Notes: generated from the sequence alone by a model not told the origin. DNA of 64,000 nt from Homarus americanus (GCF_018991925.1 NW_024756914.1:9899817-9963816), one strand, 5' to 3'; shown: positions 32,232 to 51,342, counted from the stretch's first letter. Numbers and translations: made by a program.

Positions 32232-33039
32232 TGTGCATGTAGAAGGTTATTGGAGGCCCTTCTCTGATTTTACAAAAGACAACCCCCGCACAGTGGAGTG
32301 ACTGCATGATCACAGTCGTCACTATGGGATCGGCCTGTTTTTCCCCGACCCCCAATGAACACACACAATCCCACTCAGCTGTGAGGTGTGCGCCACTGGA
32401 GGGGCTCTAGCACGAATACTTAAATAAAGTAGGTGCCTCGGCCAGGGTAAGCAAGGAAGGGTTTTAGTAAGAGAGAAAGACCCCAAAACCACGCCAGTAC
32501 TGCCAATCAATAGCTGCCCTCCAGCGGGAGTGTGGGTCACTCACTCTACCCGTGGGGAGGGCTAACTAGGGTTGACAATCCTGAACGCTCGTGAGGTAGT
32601 CCGGTGACAGTCGTGGTCGTTTTCCAAAGGTGGAGGCCCACAAGGGGCGTTGCCCCAAACAGGGTTTCTGGAAAGTCCAGTGGTAGACAGAGAGGTCGAG
32701 GTGTGGTCCGGTCGTCAACAGTAGAAAGAAGGCTGGCTGCTTTGGCGGTGAGGGGTCTGAAGAGAGATCCGTTCACGGCGAAGGCTGGCTGGCGATTCTC
32801 GAATGACTTCTCCCTGATCCAATCCGATGGGATGGAGAAGAGAGCCTATTGGCCCAGGAAGATGGAAGACGGTGTAGACGCTGCAAAGGTTGGGAAGTGG
32901 GAAATAAAGAGGGAGATTAATAGCAGGTGGCTGTCCACCTGTGGGGATGAGGTTAAATCTGCTATGTCAGCAGTTCATGTCCACTACAGCAAGGGAAGGG
33001 GAAGCCAAGCTAATTCCAGGCTAAGGTAGATTGTGGTGT
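32232..33039. other. unassigned, with a Gypsy-leader-like segment
   Basis: Left part is the Jockey 5' UTR side. The segment 32490-32575 (AATAGCTGCCCTCC, GTGGGTCACTCAC) resembles the Gypsy-1 leader at 24700-24760, in the same orientation. Open frames on both strands over 32546-33029 have no recognised similarity and I do not call them genes. Confidence 0.4.
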
Positions 33040-34026
33040 TTGGGGAGGGGCCCTGTCCCTAAGTAAGCTCTTCTTTATTTCGTGCATATTGGCTCTTGGT
33101 TCTGTGTTGTCAAAATGTTATGCTCTTTGGCCACCAGTTAGTGTTCTGCACGTCTTCTGCATTAATTGTTGAATATGGGCCTCTAGTTCTTGTAGTTTTC
33201 TCATATTGCCAATGCTTGATTATGTGTTCTGATGTTGATTGTGGTTAGGTTAGGTTCTGTGTGTAGCCTCTTGGCATTTTTTGTATGGTGGTCTGAGTTT
33301 GCTGCTCTTCTGAGGTCTATGTTTTGAATTGCTTTGTATTTTGAGTTTATTTGATTTTCTTATAGAGTTAAGTGGAAATTGGGGGGACATTCCAGGTGTG
33401 GTCTGACTAGTGCCTTTGTAATGGTGTAGTTGTATATTGGTGTTTAATTTGCGGAATGTTCTGCTTAAGTTAGTTGGATCTTGGCTTTTGCAATTCTTTT
33501 TCTGCGGTGATGTGCAGCAGTATGCCGTTCCTTGTGATTTTGAGGCCGAGGATTTTCCCCATTTTCTGCGTGGTATGGAATGTTTTGATTGTTGACCGTG
33601 ATTGGGTAAGGTCTGGTTTAGCAATATGAATTATCTCCAGTTTTGTGTGTTAGTTTTAATTTTCTCATTTTCGTAATTGTTTATGGTTTTCATTTCTCGG
33701 CTAGTTCTGATTACCATCATTTGTTTGGATTTCCTGGGTATTGTATAATTTAAGTTACGTCGTCTGCATATGCCTTGGTTTGGGCATGTCCGCTGTATAT
33801 ATAGTGTATAGTGTTTGTGATATGTTGTTGGCTTTGGGGTACCTGCGCATTGTAGAGGGTGTTTGACTCATGTAGCTGTCGACAGAGTTTGCAGTGTCTG
33901 TTGTCAAGGAAATTAAGAGGAGAGCTGTGATGCTGGGCGTAAGTATGTTGAGTTGAAAGATCTTGTATTTGAGCCCTTCATGCCATATTTTCATTATCGA
34001 AGGCTTTGCCAACATCTCTGAGTACT
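33040..34026 (-). pseudogene. Jockey-type ORF2 RT fragment, 5'-truncated
   Basis: Degraded minus-strand RT. The best part is at the right edge: LRDVGKAFDN (RT block with a catalytic Asp), then WHEGLKYKIFQLNI, aligned with LRDVSKAFDKVWHAGLQYKI at about 54720-54790. An SSVDSYMSQTPS-like and TIYTADMP region follow. Farther left (33624-33250) only faint similarity remains. The copy is cut at 34026, where a plus-strand Jockey 5' end begins head-to-head. Confidence 0.75.
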
Positions 34027-34202
34027 CGCGCGTAGCGCGAGAGCCAATAACGGGAGAGAACGCGAAAGGTGTGAAACTCTCTGATCCTGAGCTTGAGGTG
34101 GAAGGTCAAGACTAGGTCGGCGATCGTGCCCCTACGTCCTCACCATAGATCTAGCCTCTCGGCGTAGCTGCCAGCACTCACACTCTCTAACCCTCTCTCA
34201 CC
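34027..34202 (+). promoter_or_regulatory. Jockey-type 5' UTR, probable internal promoter region
   Basis: Starts near CGCGTAGCGCGAGAGCCAAT and runs to the ORF1 ATG at 34203. It matches 16955-17083. Because both copies begin at the same base they probably mark the 5' terminus of the element, where such LINEs carry an internal promoter. No core motif was demonstrated. Confidence 0.6.
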
Positions 34203-34615
34203 ATGAACGGTTACGAGTTTGATAACGTGGCGCGGATACGTCCGGATACGCCGACCTGCCCCAAGAAATTAAACCTCCTAGTTCTCAAGAAGTTCTTTGA
34301 AACTAATGAGATCGTGGGGGTCACCAAGGTGGAACGACTGAAGCTCCATGGTGACATCAAGATCACCTTCGCCGAAGGGATGCCCGTACAGCTCGTGGAG
34401 ATCCCAGACATCAACCGCATTTCATTTAAAATGATTGCCTACAAGTGGGACAACCTGAAGCTGGGAGTAATCTCCCACGCCGAAATTGCCCACGTGGACC
34501 AAGCAGAGCTGATTGAGCTCCTCAAGGGGCAACTCCAAGTTGTGAAGAAGCTGTCCGACACCACTGCCCTCATCGGACACCACACAACCTTACCCAAGGA
34601 GGCTCAACTGGCGTG
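34203..34615 (+). pseudogene. Jockey-type ORF1, N-terminal 138 codons
   Basis: A clean ATG follows CTCTCTCACC. The protein aligns with the intact ORF1 at 8907-9932: KKLNLLVLKKFFETNEIVGV against KKLNLLVLRKSF, GVISHAEI against GVISHSEI, and a shared LPKEAQLAW-like end. The zinc-knuckle half is missing because the copy stops at about 34615, where a 45-bp minisatellite starts. The continuing open frame past that point is repeat-encoded and not ORF1. Confidence 0.8.
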
Positions 34616-34935
34616 GGTAACTGTAATTACCTCACGTGGTGTGGTAATTACCTCACAGATGGTGTTATGAGGGGCCTCACGTGGTGTAGTAACTCCCTCA
34701 CAGATGGTGTTATGAGGGGCATGACGTGGTGTAGTAATTCCCTCACAGATGATGTTGTGAGGGGCCTGACGTGGTGTAGTAATTCTCTCACAGATGGTGT
34801 CATGAGGACCTCACTGGTGTGTAGTAATTCCCTCACAGATGGTGTGATGAGGGACTTGACGTGGTGTAGTAATTCCCTCACATATGGTGTTATGAGGGAC
34901 CACGTGGTGTAGTAATTCCCACAGATGGTGTTATA
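34615..34935 (+). repeat. 45-bp minisatellite S, copy 1
   Basis: Seven or so variants of a 45-bp unit containing CTCACAGATGGTGTTATGAG and CACGTGGTGTAGTAATTCC. Because 45 is divisible by three it gives a repeating 15-residue reading frame, an artefact. Abuts the truncated Jockey ORF1 on its left, so the macro-repeat starts inside this module here. Confidence 0.95.
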
Positions 34936-35280
34936 TGAATGAGGTTTGGTCTTAGGCCCTCCTATCGTAGACGGATTAACACATCGCTGGTTGTTGTTGG
35001 GTCTCACGGGCCGTTATCACTGGGTACCTGGGACCTCAATGTGTGAAGGTTAACTTGACTGTTACTGTTGAGTTGTTCTTACTGACTTAAGCACTGTTCA
35101 CCACTGTTCACCTCTGTTTAACACTGGTTCCGTTCCTTTCCTAAATAAAATTGTAACTTCTGGCGAGAACTTGTTGATATTCCGGTGAGGAGGACGGTTC
35201 AGGGGAGGGGGTTGGTATGGGCCAACTTAACAGTTGACCTGGCTGTTCCAAGAGGAGCGCCAGGTACGTCTTGACCCTTC
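34936..35280 (+). repeat. unique module U, copy 1 of 3
   Basis: A 345-bp block from GAGGTTTGGTCTTAGG (34941) to CAGGTACGTCTTGACCC (35261). It recurs almost unchanged at 42597 and 50307, each time between the 45-bp minisatellite and a GT-rich array. No coding potential. Confidence 0.95.
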
Positions 35281-41985
<6,705 letters not shown>

Positions 41986-42175
41986 TGTATAATATGTAAT
42001 AATAATAATAATTAACGGTTTATTTAAAAATTCTGCAGCCAGAAGGCTGAAAATATACATTGGACACTAATGACTTATTACATACATTGGTGGTTAACAA
42101 AAGCCTTCATTATAGAAAGGTAAAGAGGACATACAGTGAACATACGAGTTATGTAGTGTTGAACAGCAAACTCGT
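41986..42175 (-). mobile_element. CR1-like LINE 3' tail (L2)
   Basis: A (TAA)n run, then AATTAACGGTTTATTT and GCAGCCAGAAGGCTGAAAAT as in the other CR1-like 3' ends. Only about 170 bp remain before the 45-bp minisatellite. Nearly the same as 49618-49799 including its right-hand junction, so it is part of the macro-repeat unit. Confidence 0.9.
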
Positions 42176-42596
42176 AGTGTAATAACTCCTCCCAGATGGT
42201 GTTAGGAGGAACTCACGTGGTGTAGTAGTTCCTTCAGATGGTGTTATGAGGACCTTGCGTGGTGTGGTAATTCCCTAGATGGTGTTATGAGGGGCCTCAG
42301 GTGGTGTAGTAACTCCCTCACAGATGGTGTTATGAGGACCTCACGTGGTGTAGTAATTACCTCACAGATGGTGTTATAGAGGCCTCACGTGGTGTAACTC
42401 CCTCACAGATGATGTCATGAGAGGACATCACGTGGTGTAATTTCCTCACAGATGGTGTTATGAGGGGCCGACGTGATGTGTAATTCCCTCTCAGATGGTG
42501 TGATGAGGGACTTGACGTGGTGTAGTAATTCCTCACATATGGTGTTATGAGGGACATGTGGTGTAGTAATTCCCTCACAGATGGTGTTATATGAGT
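42176..42596 (+). repeat. 45-bp minisatellite S, copy 2
   Basis: About ten variants of the same 45-bp unit as at 34615, with many 1-4 bp deletions. Confidence 0.95.
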
Positions 42597-42928
42597 GAGG
42601 TTTGGTCTTAGGCCTTCCTATCGTAGACGGATTAACACATCGGTGGTTGTTGTTGGGTGTCACGGGCCGTTATCACTTGGTTGGGGACTCACTGTGTGAA
42701 GGTTAGCAGGGTACGACTGTACTATTGAGTTGTTCTCACTGACTTAAGCACTGTTCACCACTGTTCACCTCTGTTTAACACTGGTTCCGTTCCTTTCAAA
42801 TGAAATTGTAACTTCTGGCGAGACTTTTGATATTCCGGTGGGAGGAGGGTTCAGGGGAGGGGTTGTTATGGGCCAACAACAGTTGACCTGGCTGCTCCGA
42901 GAGGGCGCCAGGTACGTCTTGAGCCTTC
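42597..42928 (+). repeat. unique module U, copy 2 of 3
   Basis: Same order of words as 34936-35280, 7656 bp to the right by the left anchor and 7648 bp by the right anchor. Differences are mostly small deletions. Confidence 0.95.
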
Positions 42929-43819
42929 GGTGTGTGTGTGTGCGGTGGTGTTTGTGGGCTGTGGTGTGTGTGTGGTTTTGGTGTGTGTGTGCTGTGGTAT
43001 TTGGGCTGGGGTGTGTGTGGGCTGTGGTGTGTATGGACTGGCGTGTGTGTGGGCTGTGGTGTGTGTTTTCTGTGTGTGTGGTGTGTATGTGGGCAGTGGT
43101 GTGTGTGTGCTGTGTTGTGTGTGTTCTGTGATGTGTGGGCTGTGACGTGTGTGGGCTGGGGTGTGCGTTGGTTGTGGTGTGTGTGTGTGTGTAGGCTGTG
43201 TTGTGTGTGTGCTGTGTTGTGTGTGTGCTGTGTTGGTGGGTGTGGGTGGGCTGCGATGTGTGTGTGCTGTGGTGTGTGTGTGTGTGTGTGTGTGGGCTGT
43301 GGTGTGTGTGTGCTGTGTTGTGTGTGTGTGTGTTGGCTGTGGGTGTGGGTGGGCTGTGGCGTGTGTGGGGCTGTGCTGTGTGGGCTGTGGTGTGTGTGTG
43401 CTGTGGTGTGGTGTTGTGTGGGGTGCTGTGGTGTGTGTGGGCTGTCGTGTGTGTGGGCTGTGGTGTGTGTTTCCTGTGGTGTGTGTGTGTGTGTGCTGTG
43501 GTGTGTGTGTGTGTGCTGTGGTGTGTGTGTGTGTGTGTGCTGTGGGGTGTGTGGGCTGTGTGGTGTGTGTGGCCTGGTGTGTGTGGGCTGTGGTGTGTGT
43601 TTCTGTGGTGTGTGTGTGCTGTGGTGTGTGTGTGTGTGTGCTGTGGGGTGGTGTGTGTGTGTGCTGTGGTGTGTGTGTGTGTGTTGTTTGGGCTGTGGTG
43701 TGTGTGGACTGTGGTGTGTGTGTGGGCTGGGGGTGTGTGGGCTATGGTGTGTGTGTTTTGGTGTGTGTGGGCTGTGGTGTGTGTGGGTTGTGGTGTGTGT
43801 GTGTGGTGTGGAGAGCTGT

Positions 43820-43881
<62 letters not shown>

Positions 43882-46800
43882 TGTGGTGTGTGTGTGTGTG
43901 TGTGTGGGCTGTGGTGTTTGTGGGCTCTGGTGTGGGTGTGCTGTGGTGTGTGTGTGTGTGTGGGACGTGGTGTGTGTGGGTTATGGTTGTATGTGTCTGT
44001 GCTGTGGGTTTGTGTGGGCTGATTGTATGTGGGCTGTGGTGTGTGTGTGTTTGTGTGCTGTGGTATGTGAGGCTGTGGTGTGTGGAGGGGCTGGTGTGTG
44101 TTCTGTGGCGTGTGTGGGCTGGGTTTGTGTTGGCTGTGGTGGGTGTGTGTGTGGGCTGTGGCTCTGTGAGCAGTTAGTGTGTGTGCTTGGGTGTTTGTGG
44201 GTTGGTGGTTGTGGATTGTGGTGTGTATGGGCTGTGGTGTGTGTGGGTTTTGGTGTGTGTGTTTGTTGTGTGTATGGGCTGGGTGTGCGTGGGGCTGTGG
44301 TGTGTGTGGGCTGTGTGTGTGTGGGCTGGGGCATCTATGGGGTGTGCTTGTGAGGCTGTGGTGTGCGGTGTTGTGTGCTGTGGTGTGTGGTTTGTGGTGT
44401 GTGTGTGTGGGCTGTGGTGTGTGTGGGCTGTGGTGTGTGTGGGCTGTGATGTGTGTGTGCTGTGGTGTGTGTGGGCTGTGGTGGGTGTAGGCTGGGGTGT
44501 GCGTGGGCTGTGGTGTGTGTGGGCTGTGTGTGTGTGGGCTGGGGTGTGTGGGGTGGGGTGTGGGCTGTGGTGTGCGTGTGTGTGTGTGTGTGCTGTGGTG
44601 TGTGTGGGGATGTGGTGTGTGTGTGGGCTGTGGTGGTGTGGGCTGTGTGGTGTTGTGTGTGGGCTGTGGTGTGTGTGGGCTGTGATGTGTGTGTGTGTGC
44701 TGTGTTGTGTGGTGGGCTGTGGTGGGTGTGGGCTGGGGTGTGTGTGGGGCTGTGGTGTGGGCTGTGTGTGTGGGCTGGGGTGTGTGTGGGGTGTGATGTG
44801 TGTGGGCTGTGGTGTGTGTGTGTGTGTGTGGCCTCAGGTGTGGCCTGTGATGTGTGTGGGCTGTGTGTGTGTGGGCTGTGGTATGTGAGGGCTGTGGTGT
44901 GTGTTTGCTGTGGTGTGTGTGGGCTGTGATGTGTGTGTGCTGTGGTGTGTGTGGGATGTGGGTGTGTATGTGCTGTGGTGTGTGTGTGTGCTGTGATGTG
45001 TGTGTGCTGTGGTGTGTGTGGGCTGTATGTGTGTGTGTGTGGTGCGTGTGGGGCTGGGGTGTGTGTTAGCTGTGGTTTTGTGTGTGCTGTGATGTGTGTG
45101 TTCTGTGGTGTGTGGGCTGTGGTATGTGTGTGCTGTGGTGTATGTGGGCTGTGTGTGTTTGCTGTGTGGTGTGTGGGCTGTGATGTGTGTGTGTGTGTGC
45201 TGTGGTGTGTGTGTGGGGTGTGGTGTGTGTGTGAGCTGTGGTTTGTGTGTGCTGTGATGTGTGTGTGCTGGTGTGGGCTGTGGTATGTATGGGCTGGGGT
45301 GTGTGTGGGTTGTGTGTGTGTGTGCTGTGATGTGTGTATGCTGTGTGGTGTGTGTGTGGGCTGTGTGTGTGTGTGTGTGCTGTGGTGTGTGTGTGTGTGT
45401 GTGTGTGTGCTGTGGGTGTGGGCTGTGGTTTGTGGGCTGTGGTGTGTGTGGGTTGTGGTGTGTGTGTGTGCTGTTGGTATGTGTGGGCTGTGGTGCGTGT
45501 GGGCTGTGGTGTGTGGGCTGGGGTGTGTGGTCTGGGGTGTGTGTGGGTGTGGGTGTGTGTGTGTGCTGTATGGTATGTGTGGGGGCTGTGGTGTGTTTGG
45601 ACTGGCGTGTGTGTGGGCTGTGGTGTGTGTGGGCTGTGGTGTGTTTGGACTGGCGTGTGTGTGTGGGCTGTGGTGTGTGTATTTTCTGTGGTGTGTATGT
45701 GGGCAGTGGTGTGTGTGTGTGCTGTGTTGTGTGTGTTCTGTGGTGTGTGGGCTGTGGTGTGGGTGGGCTGTGACGTGTGTGGGCTGGTGTGTGTGTTGGT
45801 TTGTGGTGTGTGTGTGTGTGTGTGTAGGCTGTGTTGTGTGTGCTGTGTTGTGTGTGTGCTGTGGTGTGTGGGCTGTGGTATGTGTGTGTGCTGTGGTGTG
45901 TGTGTGCTGTGGTGTATGTGTGTGTGTGTGTGTGGGCTTTGGTGAGTGTGTGTGCTGTGTTGTGTGTGGGCTGTAGTGTGTGTGTTTGTGTTGTGATGTG
46001 TGTGGGCTGTGGTGTGTTGGTTGTGGTGTGTGTGTGTGTGTGGGCTGTGTTGTGTGTGTGCTGTGGTGTGTTGGCTGTGGTGTGGGTGGGCTGTGGCGTG
46101 TGTGGGCTGTGGCGTGTGTGTGTGTGGGCTGTGCTGTGTGTGGGCTGTGGTGTGTGTGTTTGTGTTGTGATGTGTGGGGCTGTGGTGTGTGTGTTGGTTG
46201 TGGTGTGTGTGTGTGTGTGAGGCTGTGTTGTGTGTGTGCTGTGGTGTGTTGGCTGTGGTGTGGGTGGGCTGTGGCGTGTGTGGGCTGTGGCGTGTGTGTG
46301 TGTGGGCTGTGCTGTGTGTGGGCTGTGGTGTGTGTGTTTGTGTTGTGATGTGTGTGGGCTGTGGTGTGTGTGGGCTGTGGTGTGTGTGTGTGCTGTGGTG
46401 TTTGTGTGTGTGTGGGACGTGGTGTGAGTTGGTTGTGGTGTGTGTGTCTGTGCTGTGGGGTGTGTGTGTGTGCTGTGGTGTGTGTGGGTTGTGGTGTGTG
46501 TGGCCTGTGGTGTGGCTGTGGTGTGGGTGGGCTGTGGTGTGTGTGTGTGTGCTGTGGTGTGTGTGTGTGTGTGTGTGTGGGACGTGGTGTGTGTTGGTTT
46601 GTGTGTGTGTCTGTGCTGTGGGGTGTGTGTGTGTGTCTGTGGTGTGTGTGTGTGTGTGTTTGGTGTGGTGTGTGTGTGTGGACTGTGGTGTGTGTGGGCT
46701 AGAGGGTGTGTGGGCTATGGTGTGTGTGTGTGTGTTGTGGTGTGTGTGGACTGTGGTGTGTGTGGGTTGTGGTGTGTGTGTGTGTGTGTGTGTGTTGGGT

Positions 46801-47265
46801 GTGTGTGTGCAGTGAGTGTGTGTGCTGTGGGTGTGTGTGGGCTGTGGTGTGTGTGGGCTGTGTTGTGTGTGGGCTGTGGTGTGTGTGGGATGTGGTGTGT
46901 GGGGGCTGTGGTGTGTGTGGGCTGTGATGTGTGTTTCCTTGGTGTGTGGACTGTGGTGTGTGGGCTGGGGTGTGTGTGGTTTGGTGCGTGTGTGCTGTGA
47001 TGTGTGTGTGTGTGTGCTGCTATGTGTGTGTGTGTGCTGTGATTGTGTGTGCTGTGGTGTGTGGGCTGTGGTATGTGTGGGCTGTGAGTGTGTGTGGGCT
47101 GTGGTGTGTGTGGGCTGGGATGTGTGTCGGTTGTGGTGTGTGTGTGTGCTGTGATGTGTGTGTATACAGTGATGTGTGTGGGCTGTGGTGTGGTGGGCTG
47201 TGGTGTGTGTGGGCTGTGGTGTGTGCGTGTGTGTGTGCTGTGGTGCGTGTGTGTGTGTGAGCTGT

Positions 47266-47323
<58 letters not shown>

Positions 47324-49617
47324 GGTGTGTGTGTGTGTGTGGGACGTGGTGTGTGTGGGCTGTGGTGTGTGTGTTCTGTGGCGTGTGTGGGCTGGGGTTT
47401 GTGTTGGCTGTGGTGTGTGTGTGGGCTGTGGCTCTGTGTGCAGTGGTATGTGTGTGCTTGGGTGTTTGTGGGTTGGTGTGTGGGTTGTGGTGTGTTTGGG
47501 CTGTGGTGTGTGTGGGTTTTGGTGTGTGTGTGCTGTTGTGTGTATGGGCTGGGTTGTGCGTGGGCTGTGGTGTGTGTGGGCTGTGGTGTGTGTGGGCTGG
47601 GGTGTGTGTGGGGTGTGGTGGGTGTATGCTGTGGTGTGCGTGAGTGTGTGTGTGTGCTGTGGTGTGTGGGATGTGGTGTGTGTGTGGGCTGTGGTGTGTG
47701 TGGGCTGTGGTGTGTGTGTGGGCTGTGGTGTGTGTGGCTGTGATATGTGTGTGCTGTGGTGTGTGTGGGCTGTGGTGGGTGTGGGCTGGGTGTGTGTGTG
47801 GGCTGTGGTGTGTGTGGGCTGTGGTGTGTGGGCTGGGTGTGTGTGGGGTGTGGTGGGTGTGGCTGTGGTGTGCGTGTGTGTGTGTGTGCTGTGGTGTGTG
47901 TGGGATGTGGTGTGTGTGTGGGCTGTGGTGTGTGTGGGCAGTGGTGTGTGTGGGCTGTGGTGTGTGTGGGCTGTGATGTGTGTGCTGTGGTGTGTGTGGG
48001 CTGTGGTGCGTGTGGGCTGGGGTGTGTGTGTGGGCTGTGGTGTGTGTGGGCTGTGGTGTGTGTGGGCTGGGGTGTGTGTGTGGGTGTGATGTGTGTGTGG
48101 GCTGTGGTGTGTGTGTGGGGGCTCAGGTGTGTGTGACCTGTGATGTGTGTGGACTGTGGTGAGTGTGGGCTGTGGTATGTGGGCTGTGGTGTGTGTTTGC
48201 TGTGGTGTGTGTGTGGGCTGTGATGTGTGTGCTGTGTGGTGTGTGTGTGGGCTGTGGTATGTTTGGGTTTGTGGTGTGTGTGGGCTGTGGTATGTGTGGG
48301 CTGTGGTGTGTGTGGGCTGTGTGTGTGTGGGCTGTGGTGTGTGTTTGCTGTGGTGTGTGTGGACTCGGGTGTGTGTGACCTGTGATGTGTGTGGGCTGTG
48401 TGTGTGTGGGCTGTGGTGTGTGTGGGCTGTGGTATGTGTGGGCTGTGGTGTGTGTTTGCTATGGCGTGTGTGGGCTGTGATGTGTGTGTGCTGTGGTGTG
48501 TGTGGGCTGTGGTATGTTTGGGCTATGGTGTGTTTTGCTGTGGTGTGTGTGGGCTGGGGTGTGTGTGAGCTGTGGTTTGTGCGTGCTGTGATGTGTGTGT
48601 GCTGTGGTGTGTGGGCTGTGGTGTGTGTGGGCTGGGGTGTGTGTGGGGTTGTGGTGTGTGTGTGCTGTGATGTGTGTGCTGTGGTGTGTGTGGGCTGTGA
48701 TGTGTCTGTGTGTGTGTGCTTTGGTGTGTGTGTGTGTGTGTGTGAGCTGTGGTGTGTGTGTGTGTGTGTGCTGTGGTGTGTGTGTGTATGTGTGTGTGTG
48801 GGCTGTGGTGTGTGTGGGCTGTGGTGTGGGTGTGCTGTGGTGTGTGTGTGTGTGTGTGTGGGACGTGGTGTGTGTGGGTTGTGGTGTGTGTGTCTGTGCT
48901 GTGGTGTGTGTGGGCTATGGTGTGTGTGGGCTGTGGTGTGTGTGGGCTGTGGTGTGTGTGTTTTTGTGCTGTGGTATGTGAGGGCTGTGGAGTGTGGGGG
49001 CTGTGGTGTGTGTGTTCTGTGTGTGTGTGGGCTGGGGTCTGTGTTGGCTGTGATGTGTGTGTGGGCTGTGGTGTGTGTGCAGTGGTATGTGTGTGGCTTG
49101 GGTGTTTGTGGGTTGTGGTGTGTGTGGGTTGTGGTGTGTGTGTGCTGTGGTGTGTGTGTTTGTTGTTGTGTTGTGTGTGTGGGCTGTGGTGTGTGTGTGT
49201 GTGTGCTGTGGGTGTGTATGTGCTGTGATGTGTTTGTGCTGTGGTGTGTGGGCTGGGGTGTGTGGTTGGGCTGGGGTGTGTGTGTGGTGTGTGGTGTGTG
49301 TGTGCTGTGGTGTGTGGGCTGTGGTGTGTGTGGGGCTGTGGGTGTGTGTGGGCTGAGGTGTGTGTGTGGGCTGTGGTGTGTGTGTGTGTGAGTGTGTGTG
49401 TGCTGTGGTGTGTGGGCTGTGGTGTATGTGGGCTGTGATGTGTGTGGTTCTGTGATGTGTGTGTTCTGTGGTGTGTGGGGGTTTGGGGCTGGGGTGTATG
49501 GGTTGGGTGTGTGTGTGCTGTGTATGTGTACTGGGTGTGGTGGGCTGTGGTGTGTGTGGGCTTGGTGTGTGTGGGCTGGGGTGTGTGTGTGGGCTGTGGT
49601 GTGTGTGTGCTGTGATG
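42929..49617 (+). repeat. GT-rich compound minisatellite, block 2 (6.7 kb)
   Basis: The first 200 bp repeat the order of distinctive words seen at 35281-35480: GCGGTGGTGTTTGTGGGC, TTTTGGTGTG, GTGGTATTT, TATGGACTGGCG, TATGTGGGCAGTGG. It is therefore a copy rather than an independent expansion. No LINE insertion interrupts it. Confidence 0.97.
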
Positions 49618-49799
49618 TAATAATAATAAGAATAATAATTAACGGTTTATTGAAACAATTCTGCAGCCCGAAGGCTAAAAATATACATTGAACACAAATG
49701 ACTTATACATTGGTGGTTTAACAAAGCGCTCTTTATAGAGGTAAAAGGAACATACAGTGAACATTCAGATTAATGTAGGTGTGAACAGCAAACTCGTAG
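49618..49799 (-). mobile_element. CR1-like LINE 3' tail (L3)
   Basis: TAATAATAATAAGAATAATAAT tail then AACGGTTTATTGAAAC and GCAGCCCGAAGGCT. It has the same truncation point against the minisatellite as L2 (CAGCAAACTCGTAGTG followed by CTCCTCCCAGATGGTG). Confidence 0.9.
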
Positions 49800-50306
49800 T
49801 GGAGTAACTCCTCCCAGATGGTGTTAGGAGGAACTCACGTGGTGTAGTAGTTCCTTCAGATGGTGTTATGAGGGCTGGCGTGGTGTAGTAATTCCTCGCA
49901 GATGGTGTTATGAGGGGGCCTCACGTGGTGTAAGTATTCCCTCAAGATGGTGTTATGAGGACCTCACGTGGTGTAGTAATTACCTCACAGATGGTGTTAT
50001 GAGGGACCTCACGTGGTTTGTATTACCTCATAGATGGTGTTATGAGGGCCTCACGTGGTGTAATAACTCCCTCACAGATGATGTCATGAGGACATCGCGT
50101 GGTGTAGTAATTCCTCACAGATGGTGTATATGGAGGGCCCGACGTGATGTAGTTTTCCCTCACAGATGGTGTTATGAGGACCTCACGTGTGGTAATTCCC
50201 TCTCAGATGGTGTGATGAGGGACTTGACGTGGTGTAGTAATTCCTCATATATGGTGTTATGAGGGACATGTGGTGTAGTAATTCCTCTACAGATGGTGTT
50301 ATAAGT
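49800..50306 (+). repeat. 45-bp minisatellite S, copy 3
   Basis: Eleven or so variants of the 45-bp unit, the longest of the three arrays. Confidence 0.95.
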
Positions 50307-50650
50307 GAGGTTTGGTCTTAGGCCTTCCTATCGTAGACGGATTAACACATCGGTGGTTGTTGCTGGGTGTCACGGGCCGTTATCACTGGGTACCGGACTC
50401 CATGTGAAGGTTAACTTGGGTACGACTGTTACCGTTGAGTTGTTCTCACTGACTTAAGCACTTATTTCACCACTGTTCACCTCTGTTTAACACTGGTTCC
50501 GTTCCTTTCCAAATGAAATTGTAACTTCTGGCGAGAACTTGTTGATATTCCGGTGGGGAGGAGGGTTCAGGGGAGGGGGTTGTTATGGGCCAACTTAACA
50601 GTTGACCTGGCTGCTCCGAGAGGAGCGCCAGGTACGTCTTGACCCTTCGG
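50307..50650 (+). repeat. unique module U, copy 3 of 3
   Basis: Left anchor 7710 bp after copy 2, right anchor 7720 bp after. Same words in the same order. Confidence 0.95.
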
Positions 50651-51342
50651 TGGTCAAGGATGTGTGTGTGCTGTGGTGTGTGGGCTGTAGTTTGTGGGCT
50701 GGGGTGTGTGTGGGTTGTGGTGTGTGTGTGTGCTGTGGTATGTGTGGGCTGTGGTGTGTGTGGGCTGTGGTGTGTGTGGGCTGGGGTGTGTGTGGGCTGG
50801 GGTGTGTGTGGGGTGTGGTGTGTGTGTGCTGTGGTATGTGGGCTGGGTGTGTGTGGGCTGTGGTGTGTGTGGGCTAGGGTAATACGTGGGCTGTGGTGTG
50901 TGTGTGCTGTGATGTGTTTGTGCTGTGGTGTGTGGGCTGTGGTGTGTGTGTGGGCTGTGATGTGTGTGTTCTGTGATATTATTGTCTTCTGTGGTGTGTG
51001 GGCTTATAGTTTGGGCTGGGGTGTGTGTGGGTTGTGGTGTGTGTGGTAACTTGTGATGTGTGTGCATGCTGTTGTGTGTGTGGGCTGTGGTGTGTGTGGG
51101 CTGTGATGTGTGTGTTCTGTGATGTGTGTGTTCTGGTGGTGTGGGCATAGTTTGTGGGCTGGGGTGTGTGCTTGGGTTGGTGTGTGTGTGCTGCTGATGT
51201 GTGTATGCTGTGGTGTGTGTGGGCTGTGGTGTGTGTGGGCTGTGGTGTGTGTGGGCTGTGGTGTGTGCATTGTGTGTGCTGGTGTGTGTGTGTGTGTGTG
51301 TGTGTGCTTTGGTGTGTGTGTTTGTTTGTGTGTGTGTGCTGT

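Noticed and set aside
32546..33029. Overlapping open frames on both strands
   Set aside because: No domain, no similarity to the nearby elements, and the region carries leader-like repeat sequence.
34615..34912. Repeating 15-residue protein read from the 45-bp minisatellite
   Set aside because: The unit is divisible by three, so the repetition is expected; the frame is not kept in copies 2 and 3.
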